A stretch of DNA of 64,000 nt from a bacterium SCSIO 12827 (GTDB taxonomy: Bacteria; Pseudomonadota; Alphaproteobacteria; Rhodospirillales; Casp-alpha2), in the NCBI GenBank assembly GCA_024397995.1, contig CP073746.1, positions 1,736,001 to 1,800,000 on the forward strand, written 5' to 3'. Shown here one piece after another: positions 17,118 to 25,126 of this stretch. The notes under the pieces are model-generated. The model saw only the letters and a list, made by a program, of their open reading frames with translations, was not told the origin of the DNA and searched no databases. A program made the translations under genes and the position numbers. The number at the start of each line of letters is the position of its first letter. Within the stretch, counting starts at the first letter, position 1.

Positions 17118-17426
17118 ATGAGCGAAGCGCGCATTTTTCAGCCGGCGAAGAACGCCATGCAGTCCGGCCGGGGCAAGTCCCGGCGTTGGATTTTGGAATA
17201 CGAGCCGGCGGAACCCCGCGTCGCCGATCCCCTGATGGGCTGGATCGGCTCGGGCGATACCCGCGGCCAGCTACGGCTCAAGTTCGACAGCAAGGAAGAA
17301 GCCGTCGACTACGCCAAGAAGAACGGCCTGATCTACAAGGTGATCGAGCCCCATACCCGCCGCGTCAAGCCGAAGAGCTATTCCGACAACTTCGCCTTCG
17401 ACAAGGTCGGCGTCTGGACCCACTGA
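17118..17426 (+). CDS. ETC complex I subunit (NDUFS4/AQDQ-like)
   Basis: This is a 102-residue soluble protein. ARIFQPAKNAMQSG at the start and the end KPKSYSDNFAFDKVG match the alphaproteobacterial relatives of the mitochondrial complex I 18-kDa subunit NDUFS4 (PF04800). It would sit on the peripheral arm of NADH dehydrogenase. An alternative ATG at 17103 adds five residues (MGIGK). It is about 42 kb from the nuo genes and lies between two tRNA genes. Confidence 0.88.
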   Translation: MSEARIFQPAKNAMQSGRGKSRRWILEYEPAEPRVADPLMGWIGSGDTRGQLRLKFDSKEEAVDYAKKNGLIYKVIEPHTRRVKPKSYSDNFAFDKVGVWTH

Positions 17427-17470
17427 ATGGGGCTGCGCCGGGCCGTGTCTCCGGCGTGTTGTCCGCCGGG

Positions 17471-17547
17471 GACTCCGTAGCTCAACTGGATAGAGCAGCT
17501 GCCTTCTAAGCAGCAGGTTGCAGGTTCGAGTCCTGCCGGGGTCGCCA
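17471..17547 (+). tRNA. tRNA-Arg (UCU)
   Basis: Acceptor GACTCCG pairs with CGGGGTC, the D arm is TAGCTCAACTGGATAGAG, the anticodon stem is GCTGC/GCAGC with loop CTTCTAA (anticodon TCT), and the T arm contains GGTTCGAGTCC. CCA is encoded at 17545-17547. Confidence 0.97.
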
Positions 17548-17580
17548 GTTATTTCAATGACTTAAAGGGAGTGGGCTGCG

Positions 17581-17946
17581 GTGAGCTTGAAACGCATGGT
17601 TCTGCAAATGGGGCAGGGCACCGATATCCACGGCGGGGACAGCACCAAGGCCGCCGAACGGGCCGTGCGGGATGCGCTGTGGCGGAATTTCCTGCAGATC
17701 GCCGATGCCCTTGGGCAGCCGCGCGACAACATGGTCATCGAGGTGACCATCGGCGCTCCCCGTCCCGAGACCATCGACAAGGCGGCCGTCGCGGCCGTGT
17801 TTCCCTACGGTCAGATCACCGTGACCTGCCAAGAGGGGGGGCTGGAAATCGCGACACCGGACGGCACGGATTCGACCTTGCTTGCCCATGCGGCCGTCGT
17901 GGTCCGCATGGATGTTCCGGACGATGTTCTGGGAGACGCCCAATGA
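17581..17946 (+). CDS. Lin0512 family protein (first copy)
   Basis: This 121-residue protein has the Lin0512 (PF09585) pattern: RMVLQMGQGTDIHGGDSTKAA at the start, then EVTIGAPRPE and an Ala-rich end with AHAAVVVRMD. The family is conserved but has no known function. The start is GTG at 17581 with AGGGAG upstream; ATG 17596 is an alternative. Its stop overlaps the ATG of a second family member, so the two are probably made together. Confidence 0.82.
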   Translation: MSLKRMVLQMGQGTDIHGGDSTKAAERAVRDALWRNFLQIADALGQPRDNMVIEVTIGAPRPETIDKAAVAAVFPYGQITVTCQEGGLEIATPDGTDSTLLAHAAVVVRMDVPDDVLGDAQ

Positions 17947-18308
17947 GCAAGAAACTGGATCGCGTGATTTTGGAAATGGGGTCCGGCGTTTCTTTGCGCG
18001 GGGGCAATTATACGAAAGCCGCCTGCCGCGCCGTCGATGACGCCATCCATCATTCAAGTCTGTCGTTCATGCGCGAATTGGGCCGGGACCCGGATACCGA
18101 TATGACGGTTGAAGTGACGATCGGCGTACAGGACCCGTCGGCAGTCGATATCGAAGCGGTGCAGGCCATGCTGCCGCACGGCAGTGCGTCGGTCCGTGTT
18201 GTCAAAGGCGGTTTGAACGTTCCTTACCCGGAGAGGGGTTACGAAACGGTCATCGCCAGTGCCGCGGTCGCGGCATTCGCCGACATGTCGCGGTACAGAG
18301 GCTCTTAA
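17943..18308 (+). CDS. Lin0512 family protein (second copy)
   Basis: This 121-residue protein has the same layout as its upstream neighbour: RVILEMGSGVSLRGGNYTKAA, then EVTIGVQDPSAVD and an Ala-rich end (ASAAVAAFADMSRYRGS). The two copies have the same length but have diverged widely, which suggests a heteromeric pair and not a recent duplication. The ATG overlaps the upstream stop (ATGA). Function is unknown. Confidence 0.82.
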   Translation: MSKKLDRVILEMGSGVSLRGGNYTKAACRAVDDAIHHSSLSFMRELGRDPDTDMTVEVTIGVQDPSAVDIEAVQAMLPHGSASVRVVKGGLNVPYPERGYETVIASAAVAAFADMSRYRGS

Positions 18309-18332
18309 AGGCCGGCCATCCTCAAAACGCTG

Positions 18333-18626
18333 TTAAGCCGCGTCTTCTTGGGTTGAGCCGGGGCGCCGGGCGATGCCCTTTGCGGCCTGCTCCACGCCAT
18401 AGGCCTGAACCAGGATGTCCGTCGAGACTTCGGCCAGGTCGATGCATTCCGTCAGCAGGTTGAGGATGCGCATGTTGTTGGCGACGACTTTCTCCGTCTC
18501 CCGTTCGTGGGTGGCGACGGAGACATTGCAGCGCGCGATGATGTCGTTGCGCAGGATGCGGAGAATATCCTCCAGCTTGGCGCCGTTGGGGTTGTCGTCC
18601 GATACAAGGAGCTTCGTCATGGTCAT
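18333..18626 (-). CDS. Small conserved-looking hypothetical protein
   Basis: This 97-residue, mostly helical, acidic protein has no membrane segment (LEDILRILRNDIIARCNVSVATHERETEKVVANN...). The start MTMTKLL has AGGAAAGGACC directly upstream, a good ribosome site; the second ATG at 18620 is an alternative. Codon use matches the GC-rich genome, unlike the AT-rich gene beside it. I do not recognise a family. Confidence 0.6.
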   Translation of the reverse strand: MTMTKLLVSDDNPNGAKLEDILRILRNDIIARCNVSVATHERETEKVVANNMRILNLLTECIDLAEVSTDILVQAYGVEQAAKGIARRPGSTQEDAA

Positions 18627-18823
18627 GGTCCTTTCCTCAATGGGCTCCCCTTCTTATTTCGATATCAAAATAATATAGAGAATCCCTAGGGAAAGTGATG
18701 AAAAACACACCCTAGCCATGGGTCGTAGACTGAAATTTTTTTTTAAGGTGAAAGTAGGGCCTATCTTTTAATTGGTGTTGTTTTTTTGAGGCTACTAGGT
18801 GTTTTTCTCCAGATAGATTTGTA
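18627..18823. other. AT-rich divergent intergenic region
   Basis: This 197-base gap separates the 97-residue gene (minus) from the AT-rich gene (plus). Base composition changes abruptly here from GC-rich to AT-rich, with long T runs (near 18736 and 18780). It should hold both promoters. I cannot assign boxes with confidence. Confidence 0.4.
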
Positions 18824-19828
18824 GTGCCTTATAACGAGATATTGCATATATATAAAATCGGCTTAGTTGAATTTCTGCAAATTTCTTTATGTCTTGGTAT
18901 ATTCATACTGTCTGGTGTCGATGCATATGGGGGAAATTTGATGTGGCGACGAGTTCTGTTCAAACTAAAAGATAGCCGTGTGCTTCTTGTTGTCGGTGCT
19001 GTTGTTGTTGCCTATGCTGCAAGCGGCATAGGCGGGTATTTTTACAGTGACCTTCTGCATGTAAATGCGGATGCAATTGTTGTGGCGGTGTATGCATCAT
19101 GGGTGCAGGACGTACTCTTTTTCAGTCTTGTAGGCATTGCGGTCTTAGCTTTTACAGCGCCGTTTCGGCCAGACATTGCTACGTTTGATGAACGGATCAT
19201 CGCTTTTTATGGCAGTCGTTCTCCGAAGCCCTTGCGAGATTACGCTAAAGAAGAATTAAAGCGCTATGGGGGTTATTCCCCGTATGCTGAAAGATCTTGG
19301 ACTATTAGCGACTATAGAGAGGATATAAATGCATTCAAAATTTCAGCAAATGTAAAGTACAATGTGAAGAATATATTTGATGTTGAATATTATGATAATC
19401 CGAAAATGAGTGTTCGACCGGATAAGTTCGATATTGATGTAGGTGTTGTGGGAGAGGTTGAATGGATATCCGTGAACGATGTTGGCCAACTTGCGAATGG
19501 GCGCGAAGCAATTGATTCGGAACGGGGTTGGAACGGGTCGATTGACTTGCGCATTCCTCCTAACGGGGATGTTCTGCTTGATTGTCAATATTGGATTTGG
19601 GCTGGAGCGGGAGTAGAATGTGGCTTCACGCCCCAACGAGTCGTGGAGCATTTCGATATGGTCGTTCGTAATTCCACAGATGGAGTACCCATTAAACTCG
19701 GATTGACTGGGGGTAAAATTGTCGACATCAGGCCTGGTGAAGTGTACAAGATGGCGCCAGAGGAGAATGCAACACCCAATGATCGGATTTTTGTGTTGTC
19801 CCTTGATGTGATAGAAGAGCCTGCCTAG
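18824..19828 (+). CDS. Unrecognised membrane-anchored protein in an AT-rich islet
   Basis: This 334-residue reading frame has three likely membrane helices in its first third (about 13-33, 54-74 and 85-109), then a 220-residue soluble domain rich in Asp, Tyr and Val with a beta-sheet pattern, ending PNDRIFVLSLDVIEEPA. The start is GTG at 18824 with no clear ribosome site; the first ATG (18941) would remove the first helix. Codon use is AT-rich, unlike all neighbours, which suggests horizontal acquisition. I do not recognise a family or partner gene. Confidence 0.65.
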   Translation: MPYNEILHIYKIGLVEFLQISLCLGIFILSGVDAYGGNLMWRRVLFKLKDSRVLLVVGAVVVAYAASGIGGYFYSDLLHVNADAIVVAVYASWVQDVLFFSLVGIAVLAFTAPFRPDIATFDERIIAFYGSRSPKPLRDYAKEELKRYGGYSPYAERSWTISDYREDINAFKISANVKYNVKNIFDVEYYDNPKMSVRPDKFDIDVGVVGEVEWISVNDVGQLANGREAIDSERGWNGSIDLRIPPNGDVLLDCQYWIWAGAGVECGFTPQRVVEHFDMVVRNSTDGVPIKLGLTGGKIVDIRPGEVYKMAPEENATPNDRIFVLSLDVIEEPA

Positions 19829-19898
19829 ATAATTGTTAACGGATTGTTAGTCGATTTTTTGGAACTTAAAACTACTGAACTAGCTTTGGAGGCCTGAA

Positions 19899-19928
19899 AT
19901 GTTTCTGTATGAGGAAAAGGGTTTCTAG
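19899..19928 (+). other. Nine-codon mini-ORF with a strong ribosome site
   Basis: GGAGG (19888-19892) stands 6 bases before an ATG that opens a nine-codon frame (MFLYEEKGF, then TAG). The terminator at 19961 follows. This could be a leader-type or tiny peptide, or a relic of a longer gene; the sequence alone cannot tell. Confidence 0.25.
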
Positions 19929-19960
19929 GCAGGTGATCTAGAACACTAGTACCAAGCGAA

Positions 19961-19998
19961 AGAGCCCCGCATTTTGTGCGGGGCTCTTTAGTTTCTAA
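19961..19998 (+). terminator. Rho-independent terminator
   Basis: The perfect 10-bp stem AGAGCCCCGC/GCGGGGCTCT has a 7-base loop (ATTTTGT) and is followed by TTAGTTTCT. It ends the AT-rich gene transcript. The minus strand has a T-rich flank too, so it may also serve a minus-strand transcript. Confidence 0.8.
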
Positions 19999-20031
19999 TG
20001 CAATATTTTCTGATTTGAAGTTGTAACTCTT

Positions 20032-20688
20032 TTAAGATTTGACACCGATCGGGCAGGCCACGCCCGTGCCGCCCAGCCCGCAATAACCCCGGGGGTTCTT
20101 GGCCAGGTACTGCTGATGGACTTCTTCCGCGTAATAGAAGGGGCCGGCGTCTTTGATTTCGGTGGTGATGGGGCCGTAGCCGGCCGTGGACAGCTTTTTC
20201 TGATAGGCCTTCAGCGAGGCCCCGGCGGCGCGGCGCTGCTCGGGCGAATTTACGTAGATGCCGGAGCGGTATTGGGTGCCCCGGTCGTTGCCCTGGCCCA
20301 TGCCTTGGGTCGGGTCGTGGTTTTCCCAGAACACCTTCAGCATGTCCTCAAAGCTCGCCTTGGCCGTATCGTAGACGGCCAGCAGGATCTCGTTATGGCC
20401 GGTCTGGCCCGTGCAGACCTCCTGATAGGTCGGGTTGGGCGTGAACCCGGCGCCGTATCCCACCGCCGTGGTCCAAACACCGGGGGTTTCCCAGAACTTG
20501 CGTTCCGCCCCCCAGAAGCATCCCATGCCGAACACGGCGGTCTCCATGCCGTCGGGAAACGGCGGCTTGATGCGATTGCCGGTGACGACATGGAATTCGG
20601 AGGTGGGGATCGGCGTGTCTCGGCCGGGCAGGGCCTGGTCGGCAGTCGGCAATTCTGATTTGTTCGGCATCTTGAACAGGGAAAACAT
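20032..20688 (-). CDS. msrA: Peptide-methionine (S)-S-oxide reductase MsrA
   Basis: This 218-residue cytoplasmic enzyme has the MsrA active-site motif [13 protein letters not shown] (catalytic Cys57), [24 protein letters not shown] and the C-terminal resolving cysteine region [13 protein letters not shown]. It reduces methionine-S-sulfoxide in oxidised proteins, with thioredoxin as the usual electron source. The length is normal for the longer E. coli-like form. It is transcribed alone. Confidence 0.96.
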   Translation of the reverse strand: MFSLFKMPNKSELPTADQALPGRDTPIPTSEFHVVTGNRIKPPFPDGMETAVFGMGCFWGAERKFWETPGVWTTAVGYGAGFTPNPTYQEVCTGQTGHNEILLAVYDTAKASFEDMLKVFWENHDPTQGMGQGNDRGTQYRSGIYVNSPEQRRAAGASLKAYQKKLSTAGYGPITTEIKDAGPFYYAEEVHQQYLAKNPRGYCGLGGTGVACPIGVKS

Positions 20689-20828
20689 GGCGGCATTCCT
20701 CGAAAATCCGGGTGTTGCTCAGCATATAGGAAACACAGCCCGGATATCCATCGTGGCTCTCGAAAGCGTGACCGGGGGCGGCTTCGGCCCGGCCATTTTT
20801 CTTGGATCGCGCGCCGTTCGGCCATATT

Positions 20829-20996
20829 ATGGCGGTTATGCAACGGCAGATCGCACTCGCCGCCCTGGTCGGCATGGCTGCTTTGATCTTCGCGCCCGAA
20901 CTGAGGGACGCGGGGGCCTTCGTGCTGTCGAAAAGCCTGGATGCCAACGCGATCAAGGTGGTTCAGAACAGCCTGTACGGCCTGGGATGCTTCTAA
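20829..20996 (+). CDS. Possible small membrane or exported peptide
   Basis: This 55-residue frame starts MAVMQRQIALAALVGMAALIF, a basic start followed by a hydrophobic stretch, and ends NSLYGLGCF. It lies between msrA (divergent) and the oxygenase-like gene. Coding status is uncertain: the ribosome site is weak and the frame is short, but the N-terminus has the look of a signal or anchor sequence. Confidence 0.35.
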   Translation: MAVMQRQIALAALVGMAALIFAPELRDAGAFVLSKSLDANAIKVVQNSLYGLGCF

Positions 20997-21023
20997 CCCG
21001 CCGCAGAGCGGCCTGCGCCTGAC

Positions 21024-21662
21024 ATGTCCGACACTTCTCAAGACGGTATCCTCGACCTGTGGCCGACCAAGCTGGTCCGCCGGCACCTGCCGGGCTTCGA
21101 GGAACCGACCCAGGCCCTGGTCAAGCTGATCCGCGATATGGAGCGGGTGAACAAGAACCTGACCACGGATTATCTGGCCCCCGACTTCTTCAACCTGGAC
21201 GACCCCGCCGTCGGCTGGCTTCGCGAACAGATCAACCAGACCGTGGTTGATTACCTGCGCGCCATCGGCATCGATTACGATGTGAAGTGGACCATCCAGG
21301 GCTGGCCCAACATCAACCGCCTGGGCGATTATCACGACGCCCACAATCATCCGGGGTCGTACCTGTCGGGGACCTATTACCTGAAGATGCCGGGGGCAAA
21401 GGAGCCCATGCGCAACCGCGCCGACCTGCGGCCCTCGCACATCACGTTCTACGATCCGCGCCCGGGCGTGAACATGACGGCGATCGCCAAGGATCCCTAC
21501 GTCGATCCGGAATTCACGGTGCTGCCCGAACCGGGCCTGCTGATGATGTGGCCGGCCTTCCTCAGCCACTTCATCCACCCGAACCTGTCCAAGGAAACCC
21601 GGGTCTCGGTCAGCTTCAACATCGTGTTGAAGTGGCAGGACCACTACCTCCCGCGGCAGTAG
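21024..21662 (+). CDS. 2OG-Fe(II) oxygenase-like protein (TIGR02466 family)
   Basis: This 212-residue protein fits the TIGR02466 (PF13759) family of putative 2-oxoglutarate/iron oxygenases. The metal-site region HDAHNHPGSYLSGTYYL, the second histidine in MMWPAFLSHFIHP and the 2-oxoglutarate-binding arginine in TRVSVSFNIVLKW are visible. The substrate is unknown. It has no signal peptide. Confidence 0.85.
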   Translation: MSDTSQDGILDLWPTKLVRRHLPGFEEPTQALVKLIRDMERVNKNLTTDYLAPDFFNLDDPAVGWLREQINQTVVDYLRAIGIDYDVKWTIQGWPNINRLGDYHDAHNHPGSYLSGTYYLKMPGAKEPMRNRADLRPSHITFYDPRPGVNMTAIAKDPYVDPEFTVLPEPGLLMMWPAFLSHFIHPNLSKETRVSVSFNIVLKWQDHYLPRQ

Positions 21663-21752
21663 CCAACGGCATCGGAAACGGACTGGACAGTGGGCCGAGC
21701 CGGTCCCTAGAGTCATCCGAGACAAATCGATAGGGCGGGGAGGTGCCACGGC

Positions 21753-22019
21753 ATGGACAGATCGCGTGCGTTTTTTCGGGCGGCGGCCCTGGTGTTCGCC
21801 GTTTTCGCCGCCGACATTCTGATCGCCAAGGCGCAGATCGTCGCGGGAAACACAATCCCCTTGCACCTTCCGGAATGGTTGCAGTTCCTGACCCTGCTGC
21901 TGGCTGTCGTATTTTTTGTGGTTGGCACCTTGATCCGCGAACGGCAGGAGGCGGATGATGACAATGCCGAAGCTGTCGTTCGTGACGACGGTCGGCCGGA
22001 CGCGCAATCCGCAAGGTGA
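21753..22019 (+). CDS. Small two-TM hypothetical protein before the TRAP genes
   Basis: This 88-residue protein has two predicted membrane helices (about 8-27 and 42-61) and a charged tail (RERQEADDDNAEAVVRDDGR). AGGGCGGGGAGG lies upstream of the ATG. It ends 43 bases before the TRAP binding-protein gene and may be co-transcribed, but it does not resemble a DctQ subunit. I do not recognise the family. Confidence 0.6.
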   Translation: MDRSRAFFRAAALVFAVFAADILIAKAQIVAGNTIPLHLPEWLQFLTLLLAVVFFVVGTLIRERQEADDDNAEAVVRDDGRPDAQSAR

Positions 22020-22062
22020 CGCCCGCAGTCCGTATCAAAACCGTCTTTGGGAGGAGACAACG

Positions 22063-23229
22063 ATGTCAGACAAGCTTCAGCGCGAAAACGTGTTCCAGAC
22101 GCCAATCGATCGTCGGCGCTTCTGGCAGTTGACCAAAACCTATGGTTTTACCGCCCTGGCGGTGACGGCGGCGGGATCGGCCCTGTTTTCCGAGCAGGCC
22201 GTGGCGCAGACGGCCAAGGAAGAAAACGAACGTCAGAAGGCCGCCAAGACGACCATGAATCTGGCGACGGAATATGTCGTGGGCGCCACCCGGTACTATC
22301 CGTTGGTGCAGTTGAACCTGAAGGAAAACATCCAGAACCTGACCAACGGCGACGTCTACGTGAAGTTGTCGCCGGGCGGTGTCCTGGGCAAGGGCGGACA
22401 ATTGGCGTCCAAGGTGCAGTCCAACACCATCCAGGCGGCGCAACATTCCGTGTCCAACTTTGCGCCCTTCGCGCCGGCCATCGACCTGATCAACGTGCCC
22501 TATTGGGCCAACACCAACCAGAAGTTCACCAATCTGGTGACCTCCAAGACCTGGAAGGACGACGTCCACACCAAGGTCAACGAGAAGGGCTTCGAGGTGC
22601 TGCTCTATCTGGTGCTCGATCCGCGCACGGCGGCTACCCGCAACGGCTTCGGCAAGGTTCTGAAAACGCCGGAAGACATGAAGGGCATGAAGTTCCGCGT
22701 GCCCGGCTCCAAGATCCTGCAGCAGTTCTACCGCATGGCCGGCGCCAATCCGACGCCCGTGGCCTGGGGCGAAACGCCGACCGCCATCAAGGAAGGGGTC
22801 GCCGACGGCCTGGATCCGGCGCTCGTCGCCCTGTATGCCGCCGGCTTCAGCGGCCTTTTGGAAACCGTGTCGTTCATCAAGTCGGTCGAAGACGCCCAGG
22901 TCTATTCCTGCAATCTGCAATGGCTGCGCAGCCTGCCGGAAAGCACCCAGGCCGGTATCCGCACCGCCGCCGACATCACCTTCCAGCAGAACCTGGCCCA
23001 GGTGCCGGCATCGCGCGCCTACGCCATGGCGGAAATGGCCAAGGGCGGCACCAAATACTACGCCCCCAACGAGGCTGAATTGCAGCAGTGGAAGGAAGTC
23101 ACCGGCGCCCAGCGCCCGGAATGGAACGACCTGAAAATTCAGCTTGCCGGAAGCCTGGCCAAGTTCGGCGCCTTCCAGGAAGCGGCGGAAACTCAGGGTC
23201 AGTACTACGTGGACGACGTCAAGGGCTGA
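22063..23229 (+). CDS. TRAP transporter substrate-binding protein (DctP family)
   Basis: This 388-residue protein has a twin-arginine-type leader (DRRRFWQLTKTYG, then a hydrophobic stretch ending AVAQ), so it is expected in the periplasm. The DctP fold shows in GGVLGKGGQLASKVQ, MKGMKFRVPGSKILQQFYRM with the ligand-binding arginine, and WGETPTAIKEGVADGLD. GGGAGGAGA precedes the ATG; the frame is open further upstream. It is the binding protein for the membrane genes that follow; the ligand, probably an organic acid, is not readable. Confidence 0.92.
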   Translation: MSDKLQRENVFQTPIDRRRFWQLTKTYGFTALAVTAAGSALFSEQAVAQTAKEENERQKAAKTTMNLATEYVVGATRYYPLVQLNLKENIQNLTNGDVYVKLSPGGVLGKGGQLASKVQSNTIQAAQHSVSNFAPFAPAIDLINVPYWANTNQKFTNLVTSKTWKDDVHTKVNEKGFEVLLYLVLDPRTAATRNGFGKVLKTPEDMKGMKFRVPGSKILQQFYRMAGANPTPVAWGETPTAIKEGVADGLDPALVALYAAGFSGLLETVSFIKSVEDAQVYSCNLQWLRSLPESTQAGIRTAADITFQQNLAQVPASRAYAMAEMAKGGTKYYAPNEAELQQWKEVTGAQRPEWNDLKIQLAGSLAKFGAFQEAAETQGQYYVDDVKG

Positions 23230-23242
23230 GGCCCATCCGTGC

Positions 23243-23274
23243 ATGGCGGGCCGCTTGCGGCCCGCCATTTTTCC
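23243..23274 (+). terminator. Intercistronic terminator-like hairpin after dctP
   Basis: ATGGCGGGCCG and CGGCCCGCCAT form a very stable stem closed by a short CTTG loop and followed by TTTTTCC. It lies between the binding-protein gene and the membrane-subunit genes. Partial termination here would give more binding protein than permease. Confidence 0.8.
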
Positions 23275-23299
23275 GTTGATCAATGAGATATAGACCGCG

Positions 23300-23818
23300 A
23301 TGACGCGCGCGATCCTACGTACCATCGACCAGAACGGCGAACGCTACCTGCTTCTCGTCTTCTACGCTCTCGTCGTCGCCGTTATCGGCGTCGAGGTCGT
23401 GCGCCGGTTCCTGCTGTCGTACTCGAGCATCTGGGGCGAGGAAATCGCCCGTTTTGCCTTCATCTATCTGACATGGGTGGGGGCCAGTGCCGGGGTCAAG
23501 AACCGCAGTCATATCCGCATCGACATCATCTATGGCTGGGTGCCGGAACGCCACCATGTCTGGCTGTATGTCTTTGCCGATTTGGCGACCATGGCGTTCG
23601 CCATCGTCGCGCTCTACTACTCCATGATTCCGATCCTCACAGCGATCGATTTTCACAACGTCACCGACGGACTGCGCATCAATCGGACGTTTTTCCTGAT
23701 CGCCGTGCCGCTGGGATTCGCCATGACGCTGGGGCGCATCGTGCAGAACATGGTGCGCGACATCGATGACCACCGTGCCGGACGTCCGGTGTACCGCGGC
23801 AAGAAGTTGTTCGAGTGA
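23300..23818 (+). CDS. TRAP transporter small permease (DctQ)
   Basis: This 172-residue inner-membrane protein has four helices and the DctQ pattern EEIARFAFIYLTWVGASAGVKNRSHIRIDI. It forms the small membrane subunit with DctM. It follows the binding-protein gene after the hairpin, and its TGA overlaps the start of dctM. Confidence 0.92.
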   Translation: MTRAILRTIDQNGERYLLLVFYALVVAVIGVEVVRRFLLSYSSIWGEEIARFAFIYLTWVGASAGVKNRSHIRIDIIYGWVPERHHVWLYVFADLATMAFAIVALYYSMIPILTAIDFHNVTDGLRINRTFFLIAVPLGFAMTLGRIVQNMVRDIDDHRAGRPVYRGKKLFE

Positions 23819-25119
23819 TGTACCAACTATACGCCGCGTCAACGGAGCTGGGTTGGACGGTCTACGGGCCGGTGCTGGGCATGGCCGCCCTGATTTTGCT
23901 GGGAGTGCCGATCTGGGTTGTTCTGGGCCTGGGCACGGCGCTGTTGCTGTCGGTCACCGAAGTTCTGCCGTTGACGTTGATCGGCGAAACCCTGTTTTCC
24001 GGCATCGACAGCTTTTCCCTGATCGCCGTGCCGCTGTTCATTCTGACGGGCGACGTCATCGTCACCACCCGGATGTCGCATAAGCTCTTGGGCTTGGCCG
24101 AAGCCTCATTGGGCTGGATCCGCTCCGGCCTGGGCACCTCGACGGTCATGGGCTGCGGCTTCTTCGCCTGCATTTCGGGCTCCGACGCCGCCGATGCGGC
24201 GGCGCTCGGGCGCATCACCATTCCGCATCTGGTGGCGAGAGGATATCCGCTGCCCTATGCCTGCGCTCTGGTGGCCAGCGGCGCGACCACCGGCATCCTG
24301 ATCCCGCCGTCCATTTCATACATCATCATCGGCCTGACATTGGGCATCTCGGCGTCGACACTGTTCCTGGCCGCTGCCCTGCCGGGGGTAATGGTGCTGC
24401 TCGCCATTATCCTGACCAATGTCGCCGTGAATCGGGTGCGCGGCTATGAGCGCAGCTCGGGTGGTTTTTCCGTGCCGGTGTTTGGCCGCGCCTTCTGGGC
24501 GGCGCGTTATGCCTTGATGGTGCCGTTCATCATTCTGGGCGGGATCTATTCCGGCATTTTCACCCCCACGGAATCGGCCTCGGTGGCGGTGCTGACCGCA
24601 ATCGCCATCGGTTTCGGCACGAAACAGCTTCGCCTGTCGGACGTCCCCCGCATGATGGAACGTTCGGCCGAAGTGAACGGCGTCATCGCGCCGATCATCG
24701 GCATTGCCTTGTTGTTGGCGCAGGCCCTCGCGGCCCTTGGCGTGCCGCAGGCCTTCGTCGGCACCATCACCACCCTGACCACCGAGCCCTGGATCGTGGT
24801 CCTGCTGATGCTGGGCGTGTTCGTGGTCGCCGGATGCGTCATGGAGACGACGCCGAACATCGTCATCCTGGCGCCCCTGATGCTGCCGCTGGCTCAGGAA
24901 ATCGGCATGGACAGCATCCATTTCTGCATTTTCATGGTTACGGCCCTGGGCGTCGGCTTCATCACGCCGCCGCTCGGTCTCAATCTGTTCGTATTGTCGG
25001 GCCTGACAGGGGTGCCGGTGATGCAGATCGCCGTACGCGCCGTGCCCTATGTCCTGACCATGCTGGTGGTCGTGCTGCTGCTTGCCTTCGTGCCGTGGTT
25101 GTCGCGGTGGGCGATCTAA
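23818..25119 (+). CDS. TRAP transporter large permease (DctM)
   Basis: This 433-residue inner-membrane protein has about 12 helices and the DctM hallmarks GSDAADAAALGRITIPHLVARGYPLPYACALVASG in parts, ILIPPSISYIIIG and GGIYSGIFTPTESASVAV. It is the Na+-coupled channel subunit. I use the ATG at 23818, which overlaps the dctQ stop (TGATG); a GTG just before is also possible. It ends 7 bases from the convergent second TRAP operon. Confidence 0.93.
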   Translation: MYQLYAASTELGWTVYGPVLGMAALILLGVPIWVVLGLGTALLLSVTEVLPLTLIGETLFSGIDSFSLIAVPLFILTGDVIVTTRMSHKLLGLAEASLGWIRSGLGTSTVMGCGFFACISGSDAADAAALGRITIPHLVARGYPLPYACALVASGATTGILIPPSISYIIIGLTLGISASTLFLAAALPGVMVLLAIILTNVAVNRVRGYERSSGGFSVPVFGRAFWAARYALMVPFIILGGIYSGIFTPTESASVAVLTAIAIGFGTKQLRLSDVPRMMERSAEVNGVIAPIIGIALLLAQALAALGVPQAFVGTITTLTTEPWIVVLLMLGVFVVAGCVMETTPNIVILAPLMLPLAQEIGMDSIHFCIFMVTALGVGFITPPLGLNLFVLSGLTGVPVMQIAVRAVPYVLTMLVVVLLLAFVPWLSRWAI

Positions 25120-25126
25120 ACAAGCG

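Noticed and set aside
16910-17547. tRNA genes as possible attachment sites of an integrated element
   Set aside because: No repeated tRNA 3' end and no integrase or phage gene is seen nearby.
20337-22007. Minus-strand frame of about 556 codons across msrA and the oxygenase gene
   Set aside because: It is a high-GC shadow frame; the plus-strand 2OG oxygenase and the in-frame MsrA explain the region.
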